From the NCBI RefSeq assembly GCF_019320115.1, contig NC_089588.1, positions 116,842,123-116,906,122 on the forward strand: a stretch of 64,000 bases of DNA, given 5' to 3'. A program made the position numbers and the translations under genes. The notes beneath the pieces are model-generated. The model searched no databases. It saw only the letters and a list, made by a program, of their open reading frames with translations, and had not been told where the DNA came from. The stretch is from Miscanthus floridulus. Its lineage: Eukaryota; Streptophyta; Magnoliopsida; Poales; Poaceae. Shown in pieces: positions 44,723 to 56,300 of this stretch (its first letter is position 1; every line of letters starts with the position of its first letter).

Positions 44723-45140
44723 TATGGGGACCACTAAACGATCTCGGATAAAAATGTTATCAACTACAAAGTTTTAAATCTCATCGAGCTTTATAATTTT
44801 GATATAAATTTGTCTTCATCTCACTTCATTTGAAAAAGTTACGAACTTATTTGTGCCGTAGCTATTTTTGTAAATCGATTTGTAGGACGTTTGACTTAGA
44901 CGGTTGACATAAGCAACCATCCATGAAAATCATATTTTTAGGAGCAGTTCTCTTAAGTTGATCGTCCATGAAAACATATATACTTTTAGTGTCGATTTAC
45001 TTAATAGAACTGCCCCTAAAAATTTATTTCTAGAAGCGATTGATAAGCTACAGTGCTTTTAGACTAGTTACAATCGGATTGCTAAGTAAATTGTCCTTTA
45101 AAAAGTAGAGACGCCCGTACAAATCATGTATGTACTAGCG
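44723..45140. mobile_element. Probable right arm of the CACTA-like element split by CACTA-3
   Basis: It contains TTTATTTCTAGAAGCGATTG-type inverted repeats like those at 30270-30480 and ends TGTACTAGCG. The end is not confirmed by a target duplication. Confidence 0.4.
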
Positions 45141-45503
45141 CAATCTAATTAAGCCTCTCGGCAGGCCTCAATACGTGAACGTGACTGGTATGCTACATCC
45201 TTGTTGAATAAGTCGCGCCTCTCGATGGTTTGAGCTGTTTCAACACCTAGCCAGTCAACAAGTCCCTGCTGAGATCAACGCATGGTGTTTACTTAGTCGT
45301 ATCCATGCATCCATTTCAGTCATCTGCAGCAACTTGGCCGGCCGGCTGCCGACTTTGCTTTCCGAGACGACTGACCATACCTATCAACCAGAACTTCGTA
45401 GTTCAGAGTTATAAATCTTCTGGCGAAAACTGTAGAACGCCCTTGGCCTTTTCTTTTGCATCAATCTTGGGTTAATTTATGAATTCACTGTGCTTCATGT
45501 TGT
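45141..45503. other. Intergenic DNA
   Basis: I see no gene or repeat structure. Confidence 0.5.
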
Positions 45504-45695
45504 CACTACGCTATAGCAGGAAATCACTACCGGATCATCACTGTCGGTTGTTGATGGTAGTAGATAGGACACGATTTTACACTATGAAATTACTGTCAAC
45601 GTGCCTCTAAATAAAAGGAGATAAGCATTTCATGTGTATATTTTATTTACAAAACAAGTTCGTGAAGTTCATTTTGTATAGGAAGCAATCCTAGC
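45504..45695. mobile_element. CACTA end fragment (CACTGTCGG family)
   Basis: CACTACGCTATAGCAGG at 45504 followed by CACTACCGG and CACTGTCGG motifs. It resembles the CACTA-3 right end but is only about 60 bp before similarity is lost. Confidence 0.55.
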
Positions 45696-46665
45696 CACTA
45701 CTACTAAAAAGGTTTTAGGAGACATGCTAGTTTTATTAACAGAGGCGGTCACAAAGTTTACCTGTCTCCTAAAATACCTAAGGATTTTTGGAGCGGACGT
45801 TTTATCAACGGAGGAGATAAAAAATTGTCCTCTCAAAATAGATTTACAAAGATGGGCCACTTAATAGGTCCGCCTCTCAAAATAGGGACATTTTCAGAGG
45901 GCCTTTTAAGAGGCCCGCCTCTTTTAAGCTATCGGAAGCCCAACTGACCCAACAATCTCTGAGCAAAGAGTCCCTCGACTATATAAGCACATTGGCTAGG
46001 GTTCTCATTTTACTCCCTCCCACCCGGCCACCGCCTCTAACTCTCTCCCTTCTACCACTGGTTTTCTCCCTCCCGCGGTCTCACCGATAGATGCGAAGCC
46101 CATACCACCGACGGTCCCGCTCACACGAGGGCGTGCTCATGGGGGCTCCCCCCTCCGGCAGCGGATATGGCGTCCCATCGACTAAATGCGACACCCCGAT
46201 GGTGAATCCAACATCCCGGCGGCTGGAGGCCGCGCGCATCGCAACGGCGGGGCACCTCTCCCCTATGGATCTGAGGTGAGCTCCTGGCCTCTCCTCTAGC
46301 CCTCATCTCTACTCACAATCTAGCTCAACCTCCCACTTCTCCCACGGCAACAATGGCAGCTACCGACGACACTGTGGGCCATGGCAAGACCCAGCGGCGC
46401 CACGGGGCATGGCAAGGAGGGCAGCTCCCGGTAGCGTGGTGCGCCACGACGAGAAGGCGGTGGCGGCGGAGGCAGCGGTGGGCGGTGCTACGGTGCAGGC
46501 AGATCCAAGAAGCGGCGGCTTCTGCGGTGCAGATCCAAGCATGATTGGTGCTAGGCTCAACAACAAGCTTGGTTGTGCTCAACGACGGGCTCCGTATGGG
46601 CTCGACTACTTTTCTATTTTCTAAATCTATTATAGAGACGAGCACTGTCCCCACCCTTTGTTAAC
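45696..46665 (+). mobile_element. CACTA-like left end with promoter and short gene-like segment
   Basis: The terminus CACTACTACTAAAAAGG (45696) is followed by degenerate GGAGACATG / CCGCCTCTNAAAATAG inverted motifs to about 45930, a TATATAA box (45980-45986) and a GC-rich segment with open frames at 46091-46279 and 46353-46624 that show no known domain. No right end is found, so the element is cut off, perhaps at the LTR-like sequence starting 46666. Confidence 0.5.
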
Positions 46666-48512
46666 TGTAACACTCTAAAAATTCATTTTTGGAAATAGTA
46701 ATAATTTTGCTTCCTTTTATTAATTTTCCATGAATTATCTAGGCCAAACAATAATTCTTATGAATATTAAAATCAAATATAAGGCTATAGAAACATTTTT
46801 GTTGCATACATTCTGATGCATAATTTTTGTTTGAGTGCAGGGCTAGAGTTGAGTGGCTTTAAATTGAAACTTTGTTTGAATTAGGGCAAGTTTTCAAAAT
46901 CAAAAAAAGAAATTCTTTTTCCCGTTTCTACGTTCCCTCTCTTTCAGCCCGGTGTCGGAAACGGCCCGGCCTGACTTCCCTCTCCCTCTTCCTCTTTCAG
47001 CGCGCAGCAGCCCACCCCGAGGCCCAGGCCGCGGGCTGATCGGCCTGCTCGCCAGCGCCCCGCCGCAACCACCGTCTTGGGCCACGCTCGGCCCATCTAG
47101 GCCCAGTGCAAGGAGAGCCCGCACCAGCCGACACCTTGTCTTCTTCCACTCCCGCTGACCGCCCGAGCCCACCTGCTAGCGCGCCCGCAGCCGCTGCCGC
47201 CTTGGCCCGACCTGGCAGCGACCCACACCCTTTCCCCTACCCCGAGCCGCAATGGCGCCGCTGCCGTTTCCGCTCGCTGGAAACCGCTGGCGTGAGTGGC
47301 CAATATGGCCACTCAGCCACCTCATCTGGCCGTAGTGGCGCACCCACGGCCCCCCACCTCCTCTCCCCGACCTATAAATCCAAGGCCAAGCCACCCCGAG
47401 CTCTCCCTTTCCCGTTCGCCACCACAACCACCACCGTTCGCTCGGTTGCCATCCCCGGCAGCAGCCGTCGTCGTTACTGCGCCGAAGAGCCGCACCAGGT
47501 GACGCCGCGCCCTCCCTAAGCCTTCCCGTGCTCTCTCTTGCTGTTTCGTGCAAGCAGAAGCTCACCGGAGCACCTTTTCTCTCTGCAGATCTCCCTCGCC
47601 GTTGCCTTCATCGTGGTGAGCCCCTCCGCCAGCGCCGTGCCCCCTGTAGCGCTCACCGTCGCACCCGCTTCCCCTGGCGCAACACGTGTCGCGATCCAAG
47701 GCTGTGAACGCCGTTCTGGCTGCTTGCCGGTGAGCTAGGGCCACTCCCATGCCGCACCGCCGCGGAAGTCCGCCGCCCCGACGGCCGTCGCGTTCGCCAC
47801 CGCCCTGCACCGTCCATCCGGCTACGGACCGTCAGGATTACAAGTACCCGAAGGGGTATCCTCCGGCTCACGGTGGACTGGTGGACCGGGCGCATCGCCC
47901 CAGTTCACGGCGCAGTACACGGCCCCAGCCAAACCCGCCATGCCGCGTGGCTCCGTGTTGGCGTGTTGGCAGCAGCCACGTATCTTACGCTTAGGCCCCT
48001 AAGGTTTTCAGTTTTTAGTCCACCGTCCATGCCAGAGCAAAAAACGTTAGATTTAGGTCCTGTTTTTAGCGGTTTGAACCCTGTTCTTTCCGGTTTTTGA
48101 ACCTGAAGTCCAGAGCCTTTGTTTTAGCCCTAAAACCCCTTTGTTTTAGGTTGAATTACGTTTTAGTCCTCAGTTTTAGTGTATAGGCCCTTAGAAAAAT
48201 ATATTTAATTGCAGAATTGTCCGTGAAAATGGTTTTCTTCATGACTTTATCATTTTAGGTCCGATTAGAGTGTTTTCGCGTTCATGTGATCGTAGAAACA
48301 TGTAGAATAGCTTTTTAAGTGTTTCTCTATATGTTTCTACTGCATGGTGTAATATTCTAATAGAATTATATCTTTCTTGCATGTGATGATTGTCAGGATA
48401 TCTTGTTTGGTGATGATCTTGCATATAGAGGGCGAGGTTTCCAAGGAGCTGGAGTTTGAGGAGCAGTACCTGGACCAAGCTTGTGAGCAAGGCAAGTACA
48501 GCCTATGATTTC
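46666..48512 (+). repeat. LTR-like sequence, truncated
   Basis: It begins TGTAACACTCTAAAAATTC, a start typical of LTRs in several grass Ty3/gypsy lineages, and has an AT-rich first part, a TATAAAT motif near 47371 and a very GC-rich transcribed-looking part (46920-48000). Open frames here are GC artefacts without domains. No partner LTR or primer site is seen; it ends abruptly at the duplicated segment at 48513. Confidence 0.35.
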
Positions 48513-48976
48513 CTAAGAGCAAAGGGTTCTCTTCATCCACGAATAGACCTATGGCTAGATGGCTTTGTGTAATCTTAGCTATTTTCTTTTTGACCTTCTT
48601 TGTCTCTTGAACTTTCTCTATAAAACGTTGTTTATTTTTTTAATATATTTCCCAGTAGGGGCCTCAATCCTCTCCTGTTTCCTCACAAAAAAACAATAAT
48701 GTTACATGTGTATGCATGCAACCAGCCTAAAACTATTCTAAAGGATGTTGTCTGGCGCTCATTTGACGCTGGAGCCACAAAATCATGGCTTCTCCCCTTT
48801 CTTCTCAATAATTTGACATGAAATTATATAAAAAAATACCTCTAGAGTTGTTTTTGCAAATGTTTTCTAAAAACGCTTCATCTTAATCGGAGAAACTACT
48901 CCACAAGAGAAGTCACCTTCTTGAGAGATGCTAGAGCCTACCAAATTGTTCCTTACCCTACATGAATGACACCACT
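48513..48976 (+). repeat. Duplicated segment, copy B (LINE 3' end plus flank)
   Basis: Same sequence as 29750-30214, starting inside the LINE ORF2 tail (LHPRIDLWLDGFV) and running through its A-run and the AACAATAATGTTACA flank. It ends at GACACCACT, where CACTA-5 begins; the ACT at 48974-48976 is the expected 3-bp target, because copy A reads straight on (GCCACTGTCATC). Confidence 0.88.
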
Positions 48977-49777
48977 CACTACGGGGTATACAGTAGCTTT
49001 GCCGAGTGCTAGGGCTACTCGGCAAAGGCCCAAAAACACTCGGCAAATGCTTTGCCGAGTGTAACACTCGGCATAGAACACATGACATCTACAGTGTCAG
49101 CAAATAGAAGTTTGCTGAGTGTTTTTTATCGCGCACTCGGCAATTGCCGAGTGTTAATAAACACTCGGCAAAAATAAACTCTCGGTAAAAAAATTTTAAC
49201 GGGATGGCACGGTGACGGCACTTCCAAAACACTCGGTAACGTTTCTAAAGTTTATCGAGTCTCATGACCAAAGCACTCGGCAAAGTTTACACACTTTGCC
49301 GAGTGTCACGCCCAATACACTCGGCAAACAAGCGCGCAACGGGCAGATTTTATGGTTACTTTGCCGAGTGTCCATTAGAATACACTTAGCAAAGACAAAA
49401 CACTCGGCAAAGAAGGTTCCCAGAATAACAGAAATTGGCCTCTTCGCCGATTGTTTTGGCATAACACTCGGTATCGCCTCTCTTTGTCGAGTGTTACACT
49501 CGACAAAGCAACCAATACTCACCTTTTTTACTAATCTATCACGTATAACAGACCCCTCTCAGTTCACAATAAATCATCACAATTCACAATAAAATATCAT
49601 CACAGGAATAATTATATGTCACAGGCATAATAAACCATCATCATAATTCACAATAAACCATCATCACAATTCACAATAAACCATCATCATAGGCATAATA
49701 AACCATCATCACAAGTCACAACTAAGTCACAATAAGCCACAAATGCAAATGCAATCACTGCGGAGGCCCTTAAAACC
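48977..49777. mobile_element. CACTA-5, left end (CTTTGCCGAGTG family), continues past the nest
   Basis: The terminus CACTACGGGGTATACAG (48977) is followed to about 49515 by some 20 CTTTGCCGAGTGT / ACACTCGGCAAAG motifs, then short tandem CATAATAAACCATCATCAC-like repeats (49560-49700). CACTA-4 begins at 49778 inside it. Its right end is outside the window. Confidence 0.75.
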
Positions 49778-50040
49778 CACTACGTAATATAATATTTGTA
49801 GGGGCGGCTCTAGAGGCTTTGTAGGGGCGGTTTGCCCAACCGCCCCTACCAAAATGTGGCTACAAATCACCGATTTGTAGGGGCGGCTGGATATTGAGCC
49901 GCCCCTACAAATCAATTTCTAGAAATCATGAAAAAGGGGTAAAAAAATAGCAATTTTTTAATCCGAGGAGGTCCCCACCGGCAGCCACACACACCCACTC
50001 TATCCTTGCAGTATTTTTTTATGATTTTTGCACACTTTGC

Positions 50041-50110
50041 GTCGGCCGGGATTCGAACCCACAACCTCTCGCTCGCGCGTAACCTTCTCTAGCACTACAC
50101 CTCACGATCA
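50041..50110 (-). other. tRNA-like box B module in CACTA-4
   Basis: On the minus strand, GGGTTCGAATCCC is flanked by complementary bases (GTGGG/CCCGGC), with a box A-like GAGGTGTAGTGCTAG about 40 bp upstream. A related module lies at 30600-30690 (GGGTTTGAATCCC, minus strand). Confidence 0.5.
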
Positions 50111-50698
50111 CTTATGTCTATAATCCATTTGAGAAATTTGGTTCTGGAGCATCGAAAGATCACGACTTCCATAAAACACCACTGAAAGACATCAGTCCCG
50201 TAAAATACCAGTGAAAGGTGCACTCGTGAACTGAAAGTACCATTCTGTTAGATTTGAGCGTTAGGTCTGTTAACTTAGACCAAAATACCCTCAAACCGGT
50301 ACAAGAGCTCTAAAAACATAAGAATCAAACCCCAAACCGGTACAGGGGCTCTAAAAACATAAGAATGAAGTACAGGGCATGAACTGACAGCATTTCAACA
50401 CATACAAGTCACCATATGCACTAAATATTGACCAAGCACATGAAAAATATTCTGGTTCAACACATGGACTAATATTGACCAACACATCTTGCAAGCACAT
50501 GGCCAAATAGGTTCACAGTATAGGAACCATATTGGTCTGGTCCAACACATACAGAACAACACATGCCCAAAATATGTTCAGTACATGACTTTTTCATATA
50601 GCAACAGTTCAATAAAATGATTCAGGATCACACTAGCCTAGTTTATGATGACCCACCTAGCAATGCCTCTTGGTGATGAATCCAGTTGTGCTGCCATT
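50111..50698. other. Non-coding part of CACTA-4 left of the TRIM
   Basis: No convincing coding region. Minus-strand sequence just before the TRIM (50640-50698) may be the last codons of the frame seen at 63661-63980. The final CCATT (50694-50698) is the TRIM target duplication. Confidence 0.4.
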
Positions 50699-51010
50699 TG
50701 TTGGAACAGGTGGTGACCACCGAGTTCATGATCTTGGAGCTGGCTTACAGCCGGCCCAGCTCATTACCACGAGCCTGCGCTCCCACAGGTCCCAGGTCCA
50801 CCGGAGCTACAACATATAAGGCCTTGGGCCTTCCCAATCCAAAAGACTAGCCTAATAGGTGAGGGTTCTCCCGCCTTATATGTTGTGCTCCCCCACCATC
50901 GCTACATGATGTGGGACTAAACTCCAACAATCTGCCCCTTAGTCACACATGCCCCCGCCATATGTGACGCTCGAGATTTTTTTATCGGGTTTAGCATTTT
51001 TTTTACCATC

Positions 51011-51025
51011 GGCTCATGATACCAA
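51011..51025 (-). other. TRIM primer-binding site
   Basis: TTGGTATCATGAGCC on the minus strand, starting one base after the LTR. It resembles the initiator-Met tRNA type (TGGTATCAGAGC) with one extra base. Confidence 0.7.
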
Positions 51026-51248
51026 TTGTTGGAACAGGTGGTGACCACCGAGTTCACGATCTTGGAGCTGGCTTACAGCCGGCCCGGCTCGTTACCACGA
51101 GCCTGCGCTCCCACAGGTCCTAGGTCCACAGGAGCTACAACATATAAGGCCTTGGGCCTTCCCAATCCAAAAGACTAGCCTGATAGGTGAGGGTTCTCCT
51201 GCCTTATATGTTGTGCTCTCCCACCATCGCTACACGATGTGGGACTAA

Positions 51249-51579
51249 CACTAGTAGAGAACAGACCTTTGATCCTCGGCCAAAATGGGCTCTAGTCCCG
51301 AAATTTTTTGCCCCCGGGACTAGAAATACCTTTAGTCCCGGTTGGTGGCTCCAACCGGGACTAAAGGTCCCTGCCCAACGGCTACTGCGCCAGACAGAGG
51401 TGGCAGGGACCTTTAGTCCCGGTTGGAGCCACCAACCGGGACTAAAGGTATACTTTTACTCCCGGTTTGTGGCTCCAACCGGGAGTAAAGGTCTACTCCC
51501 GGGTCGTGGCTGCGCTCGGGGTTGGAAAGTTACCTTTAGTCCCGATTGGATCTATCAACCGGGACTAAATGTTCTCCCT
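51249..51579. repeat. CACTA-2 5' terminal and subterminal repeats
   Basis: Inverted pairs of TTTAGTCCCGGTTGG and its complement, with some TTTACTCCCGG variants (51452-51500), ending directly at the TATA box. Confidence 0.92.
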
Positions 51580-51586
51580 TTATAAA
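51580..51586 (+). promoter_or_regulatory. TATA box of the CACTA-2 5' promoter
   Basis: TTATAAA follows the last subterminal repeat by about 15 bp and would drive the GRF and TNP2 genes. Confidence 0.6.
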
Positions 51587-51929
51587 TCGGCCGTCTCCTC
51601 CTTCCTCCCCGAGCCCGAGCTCAGCACATTTTGAAGCTCACTGCAGTAGTGTTCTTGCTTCCTCCCTCCCTCCATTGTTCCTCCATCCATTCTTCGATTC
51701 CTCCGTCGATTCTTCAGTTGTAAAGGTTACCAATCTCATACTCTCATTTTTTACCATTTTCTTATGCCATTTTATTCACTATATATATTTATGGTTCTTT
51801 ATTGTGGTTTTTTTTCATTTGTAAGCAATTTGAGCTCAAAATCACTTTAAGCTTGCATATTTACATGAAAGAAGGTTAAAGTATATATAAATATAAAGTT
51901 AGAAAATAGTTAGAAAATTATAGCAAATC

Positions 51930-52540
51930 CTTACTAGTTGAACTTGCGGACCGTGTTCAGGTCGGCGAGGATGTTCTCTGCCGAGCGGTAACGGACGTCA
52001 AGGAGGAGCTTTGATTCTACGAGGGAGAGCGATAACGGTCGTGGAAGACCATGTTCCCTTCCTCGTAGAATCGGAGCTCTTCCTTGACCAAGTACGGTGC
52101 CGTCCGGTGGAGAAATCCTCGCCGAGCTGATCACGTAAGCAAGGTCAACTAGTACGGATGGTTATTTATTCACATGTCCCGATATCGTCGCAGTAGTCTG
52201 TCAATCACCGTACCTAAACGTAGTATATATAAATAAAAACTTAGAAAATAGTTAGAAAATTATAGAAAATCCGTACTAGTTGAACTTGCGGACCGTGTTC
52301 AGCTCGGCAAGCATGTTCTCTGTCGAGCGGTAACGGACATCAAGGAGGAGCTTTGATTCTACGAGGGAGAGCGACAACGGTCGTGGGAGACCGTGTTCCC
52401 TTCCTCATAGAATCGGAGCTCTTCCTTGACCAAGTACGGTGCTGTCCGGTGGAGAAATGCTCGCCGAGATGATCACGTAAGCAAGGTCAACTAGTACGGA
52501 TGGTTATTTATTCACACGTCCCGATATCGTCGTAGTAGTC
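51930..52540. repeat. Tandem repeat in the CACTA-2 leader
   Basis: Two copies of a roughly 335-bp unit (about 51880-52215 and 52216-52545), each containing GAACTTGCGGACCGTGTTC and ending near GTCGTAGTAGTCTGT-like sequence. Open frames in it (for example 51934-52134, minus) mirror the repeat. Homologous blocks are rearranged in CACTA-1. Confidence 0.8.
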
Positions 52541-52743
52541 TGTTATGTGTGTACATTCCCATTCTTCTGTTAATTTGCGGAAATATCATATGAATTACTT
52601 ACCTGCCGCAGTAAAAGACGAGAACACAATGACCATTAAAAATATCATTGTTTAGAGATCTAGATAATTTTATAGTTTGTTAATTTTATTTGTTTATAAA
52701 AGAAGAAATTTATAGTGTATTAAAAAATGAGTATAGAGAGTAG

Positions 52744-53279
52744 ATGGCAACTGCTTCCGGGTCCTCGGCCTCTCATGGGTTTCCAAAGCGACTTAGGCCG
52801 GGCCTTCCTCTCATTCCATGCGGCAAGTGTCGTGATGAGATGAAGATTGTGATGGAGTACCGAGTGAAGAAGGAGGGTCCCAACAAGGATCGTATCTTCT
52901 ACAAGTGTCCGGATCGCAATGTGAGTTATTTTATCGTATTTAATGATTATGGTTAGTTTATACCTATTTTCATGATGGTTGTGATTAAAGTTCTAGTTTT
53001 TTGTTTTAATTTCAGTGGGATGGCAGTGGACGATGTTCAGGCTTCTACTGGGAGGAAGAGTATGTTGAACTCGTGCAAAAATATCTTGCACAACAGGCAG
53101 ATACGGCGGCTAATGAGGCAGTGATCCAGCCGAAGAAGCCCAAAGATGTTGCACAATCGGGGGATCTGTCTGTTTTAGTTGAGATTGGTCGCGAAATCCT
53201 TGTGCTCCTGAAATGTATTTTAGCTTTAGTTCTTTTAGTGGTAGTTGGGATTGTCTACATTGTAGCGATGCTTTCATAA
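52744..53279 (+). CDS. Small GRF zinc-finger protein with C-terminal membrane segment (CACTA-2 ORF0)
   Basis: Exons 52744-52920 and 53016-53279 are joined by a 95-bp GT-AG intron, giving 146 residues. The GRF zinc finger has Cys 26 and 29 (CGKC), Cys 55 (FYKCP) and Cys 66 (RCSGFYWEEEYVELV); the intron falls between the third and fourth Cys. A C-terminal hydrophobic stretch of about 24 residues ends at the stop. Both reading frame and intron are conserved in CACTA-1 (7024-6489), which suggests past selection on the protein. It is separated from TNP2 by only 82 bp and probably shares its promoter. Function in transposition is unknown; nucleic-acid binding is inferred from the GRF family. Confidence 0.85.
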
Positions 53280-53361
53280 ATTTGTATCTTTTGTGGTGGC
53301 ACGCATGTTGTATAAATAATTAATTATGATCTAGGTTTTAATATGATATTTATGTCATGTA

Positions 53362-56300
53362 ATGCAGATGAGCCGTCATTGGATGTATAATGCTGATCGC
53401 CGCTCACAAGAGTTCATTGACGGCGTGCATTCTTTATTACGTGCGGCCGAGACAAACAAACGCGACGGTTTCATGTGCTGCCCATGTGCCATATGTAAGA
53501 ATACGGTGGAATATCCTTGCTCAAGGACTCTTCATTCACACTTGTTCAAGTCGGGTTTCATGCCAAACTATATTTGTTGGACAAAGCATGGAGAAACCGG
53601 TGTTGTAATGGAAGAAGATGAAGAAGAACAATGGGACGACAATGATATTATTCCTGATGGTGCGTGCTTCAATGATACTGCAATGGGAGAAGCTGAAGAA
53701 GAGGTAGCCGCAGAAGATGAGCCGGCTGATGATCTTTGTCAGGTCATTCGTGATGCACAAAGAGAATGTGAAAGTGAAAAGGAGAAGATCAAGTTCGAGC
53801 GGATGCTAGAAGATCACAAGAAATTGTTGTACCCAACTTGTGATGCAGGGCAGAAAAAGTTGGGAACCACACTAGAATTGCTGCAATGGAAGGCAAAGAA
53901 TGGTGTATCTGACAAGGGATTTGGAGAGTTACTAAAAATCCAAAAGAAGATGCTTCCGAAGTACAATGAATTGCCCGCCACTACCTACGAAGCAAAACAA
54001 GTTGTCTGTCCTATGGGGCTAGAAATAGAGAAGATACATGCATGTCCTAATGACTGCATCCTATACCGTGGCAAAGAGTACGAGAAATTGGATGCATGCC
54101 CGGTATGCCATGCGTCGCGGTATAAGATCAGGCGAGATGACCCTGGTGATGTTGAGGGCGAACGTCCACGTAAGAAAATCCCTGCCAAGGTTATGTGGTA
54201 TGCTCCTATAATACCACGCTTGAAACGTCTGTTCAGAAACAAAGAACATGCAAAATTGTTACGATGGCACAAAGAAGACCGTAAGGTAGACAATATGTTG
54301 AGACACCCTGCTGATGGGTCCCAGTGGAGAGCAATCGATAGAGAATTCCCGGAGTTTGCAAATGACGCAAGAAACTTAAGGTTTGCTTTAAGTACAGATG
54401 GTATCAATCCTTTTGGAGAGCAGAACAGTAGTCATAGCACTTGGCCTGTTACTCTAAGTATCTACAACATTCCTCCTTGGTTATGCATGAAGCGGAAGTT
54501 CATTATGATGCCTGTGCTCATCCAAGGCCCGAAGCAACCTGGCAATGACATCGATGTGTACCTGAGACCACTTATTGATGAACTTCTCATTTTGTGGAAT
54601 AAAGAAGGTGTACGTGTGTGGGATGAGTACAAACAGGAACACTTTGATCTGCGAGCATTGTTGTTCGTAACAATCAATGATTGGCCTGCTCTAAGTAATC
54701 TTTCAGGACAGTCAAACAAGGGATATAATGCATGCACACACTGCTTCGGTGATATTAGAGGTGTATTCTTGAAAAAATGTCGAAAGGTCGTGTACCTTGG
54801 CCATCGTCGATTTCTTCCTGCAAATCACCCCGTAAGAAAGAAAGGTAAGCATTTTAAAGGGAAAGCAGACCACCTGACCAAGCCTCGCAACCGAACCGGT
54901 GAGGATGTACTCGATATGGTCAATGATGTGAAAGTCGTCTTTGGAAAAGGACATGGAAGCCAACCTATTCCGAAAGACGCTAACGGTCACGCACCCATGT
55001 GGAAGAAAAAGTCCATATTTTGGGACCTACCCTATTGGCAAGTCCTGGAGGTCCGTAGCTCGATCGACGTGATGCACCTGACGAAGAATCTTTGTGTGAA
55101 CCTGCTAGGCTTTATGGGTGTGTATGGAAAGCCTAAGGACACATTTGAAGCACGACAGGACCTGCGTTGTTTGAGAGAAAGAGACAACCTACATCCAGAG
55201 AAGACAGATGATGGACGCCATTACTTACGTCCTGCTAGCTACACTCTAAGCAAAGAGGAGAAGGAAATCATGTTTGAATGCTTAAACAACATCAAGGTAC
55301 CATCTGGATTCTCCTCGAATATAAAGGGTATTATAAATGTGACAGAGAAGAAATTCTGTAACTTAAAGTCCCATGACTGTCACGTTCTCATGACGCAATT
55401 ACTTCCAGTTGCATTAAGAGGAATTCTACCTCCAAATGTACGTCTAGCCACCGTAAAGCTATGTGCATTCCTCAATGCAATTTCTCAGAAGGCAATTGAT
55501 CCAACTGATCTAGCTAAACTACAGAATGATGTGGTTCAATGTCTCGTCAGCTTTGAGTTAGTGTTCCCTCCTTCCTTCTTTGATATTATGACACACCTCC
55601 TAGTTCACCTAGTCAAGGAGATTTTCACTCTCGGTCCTGTGTTCCTACACAACATGTTCCCCTTAGAGAGATTCATGGGAGTCCTAAAGAAATATGTTCA
55701 CAACCATGCTCGCCCAGAAGGAAGCATCGCCAAGGGCTATGGAACAGAAGAGGTCATTGAGTTCTGTGTTGACTTTATTCCCGACCTTGACTCGATTGGT
55801 GTTCCTGAATCGAGACATGAGGGGAGACTAAGCGGAAAGGGGACACTAGGGAGGAAAACATATATTGGTACGGATGATGATTATTTCAATAAAGCGCACT
55901 ACATAGTTCTACATAACTCCTCTTTGGTAGATCCGTATATTGAGACACACAAGGATCTCTTACGATCCGAGTTTCCATGGAAGACTGAAGCTTGGATTAC
56001 GCATAAGCACATGGAAACTTTCGGCGGTTGGTTGCGAAAAAAATGTCAAGGTGATGAGAGCATCCATGAGCAACTGTATTTATTGGCTATGCAACCATCA
56101 TGGCATATCGTCACATACAAAGGGTACGAGATAAATGGGAACATATTCTACACAGTAGCCCAAGATAAAAGGAGTACCAACCAAAACAGTGGTGTCCGCA
56201 TAGATGCCACAGACCCGAATGGGAATAAGCAGACATATTATGGACGCATAGATGAAATATGGGAACTAGAATATGCACCTACTTTGAAGATCCCATTGTT

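Noticed and set aside
29223..45390. A 17-bp match (CTGACCATACCTATCAA at about 29229 and 45374) as borders of one large duplication or insertion
   Set aside because: No similarity extends beyond the match, so it may be chance or a shared old repeat.
46091..48000. Host protein-coding gene in the GC-rich region
   Set aside because: Overlapping frames exist on both strands with Arg/Pro/Ala-rich products and no domain; this is what high GC alone produces.
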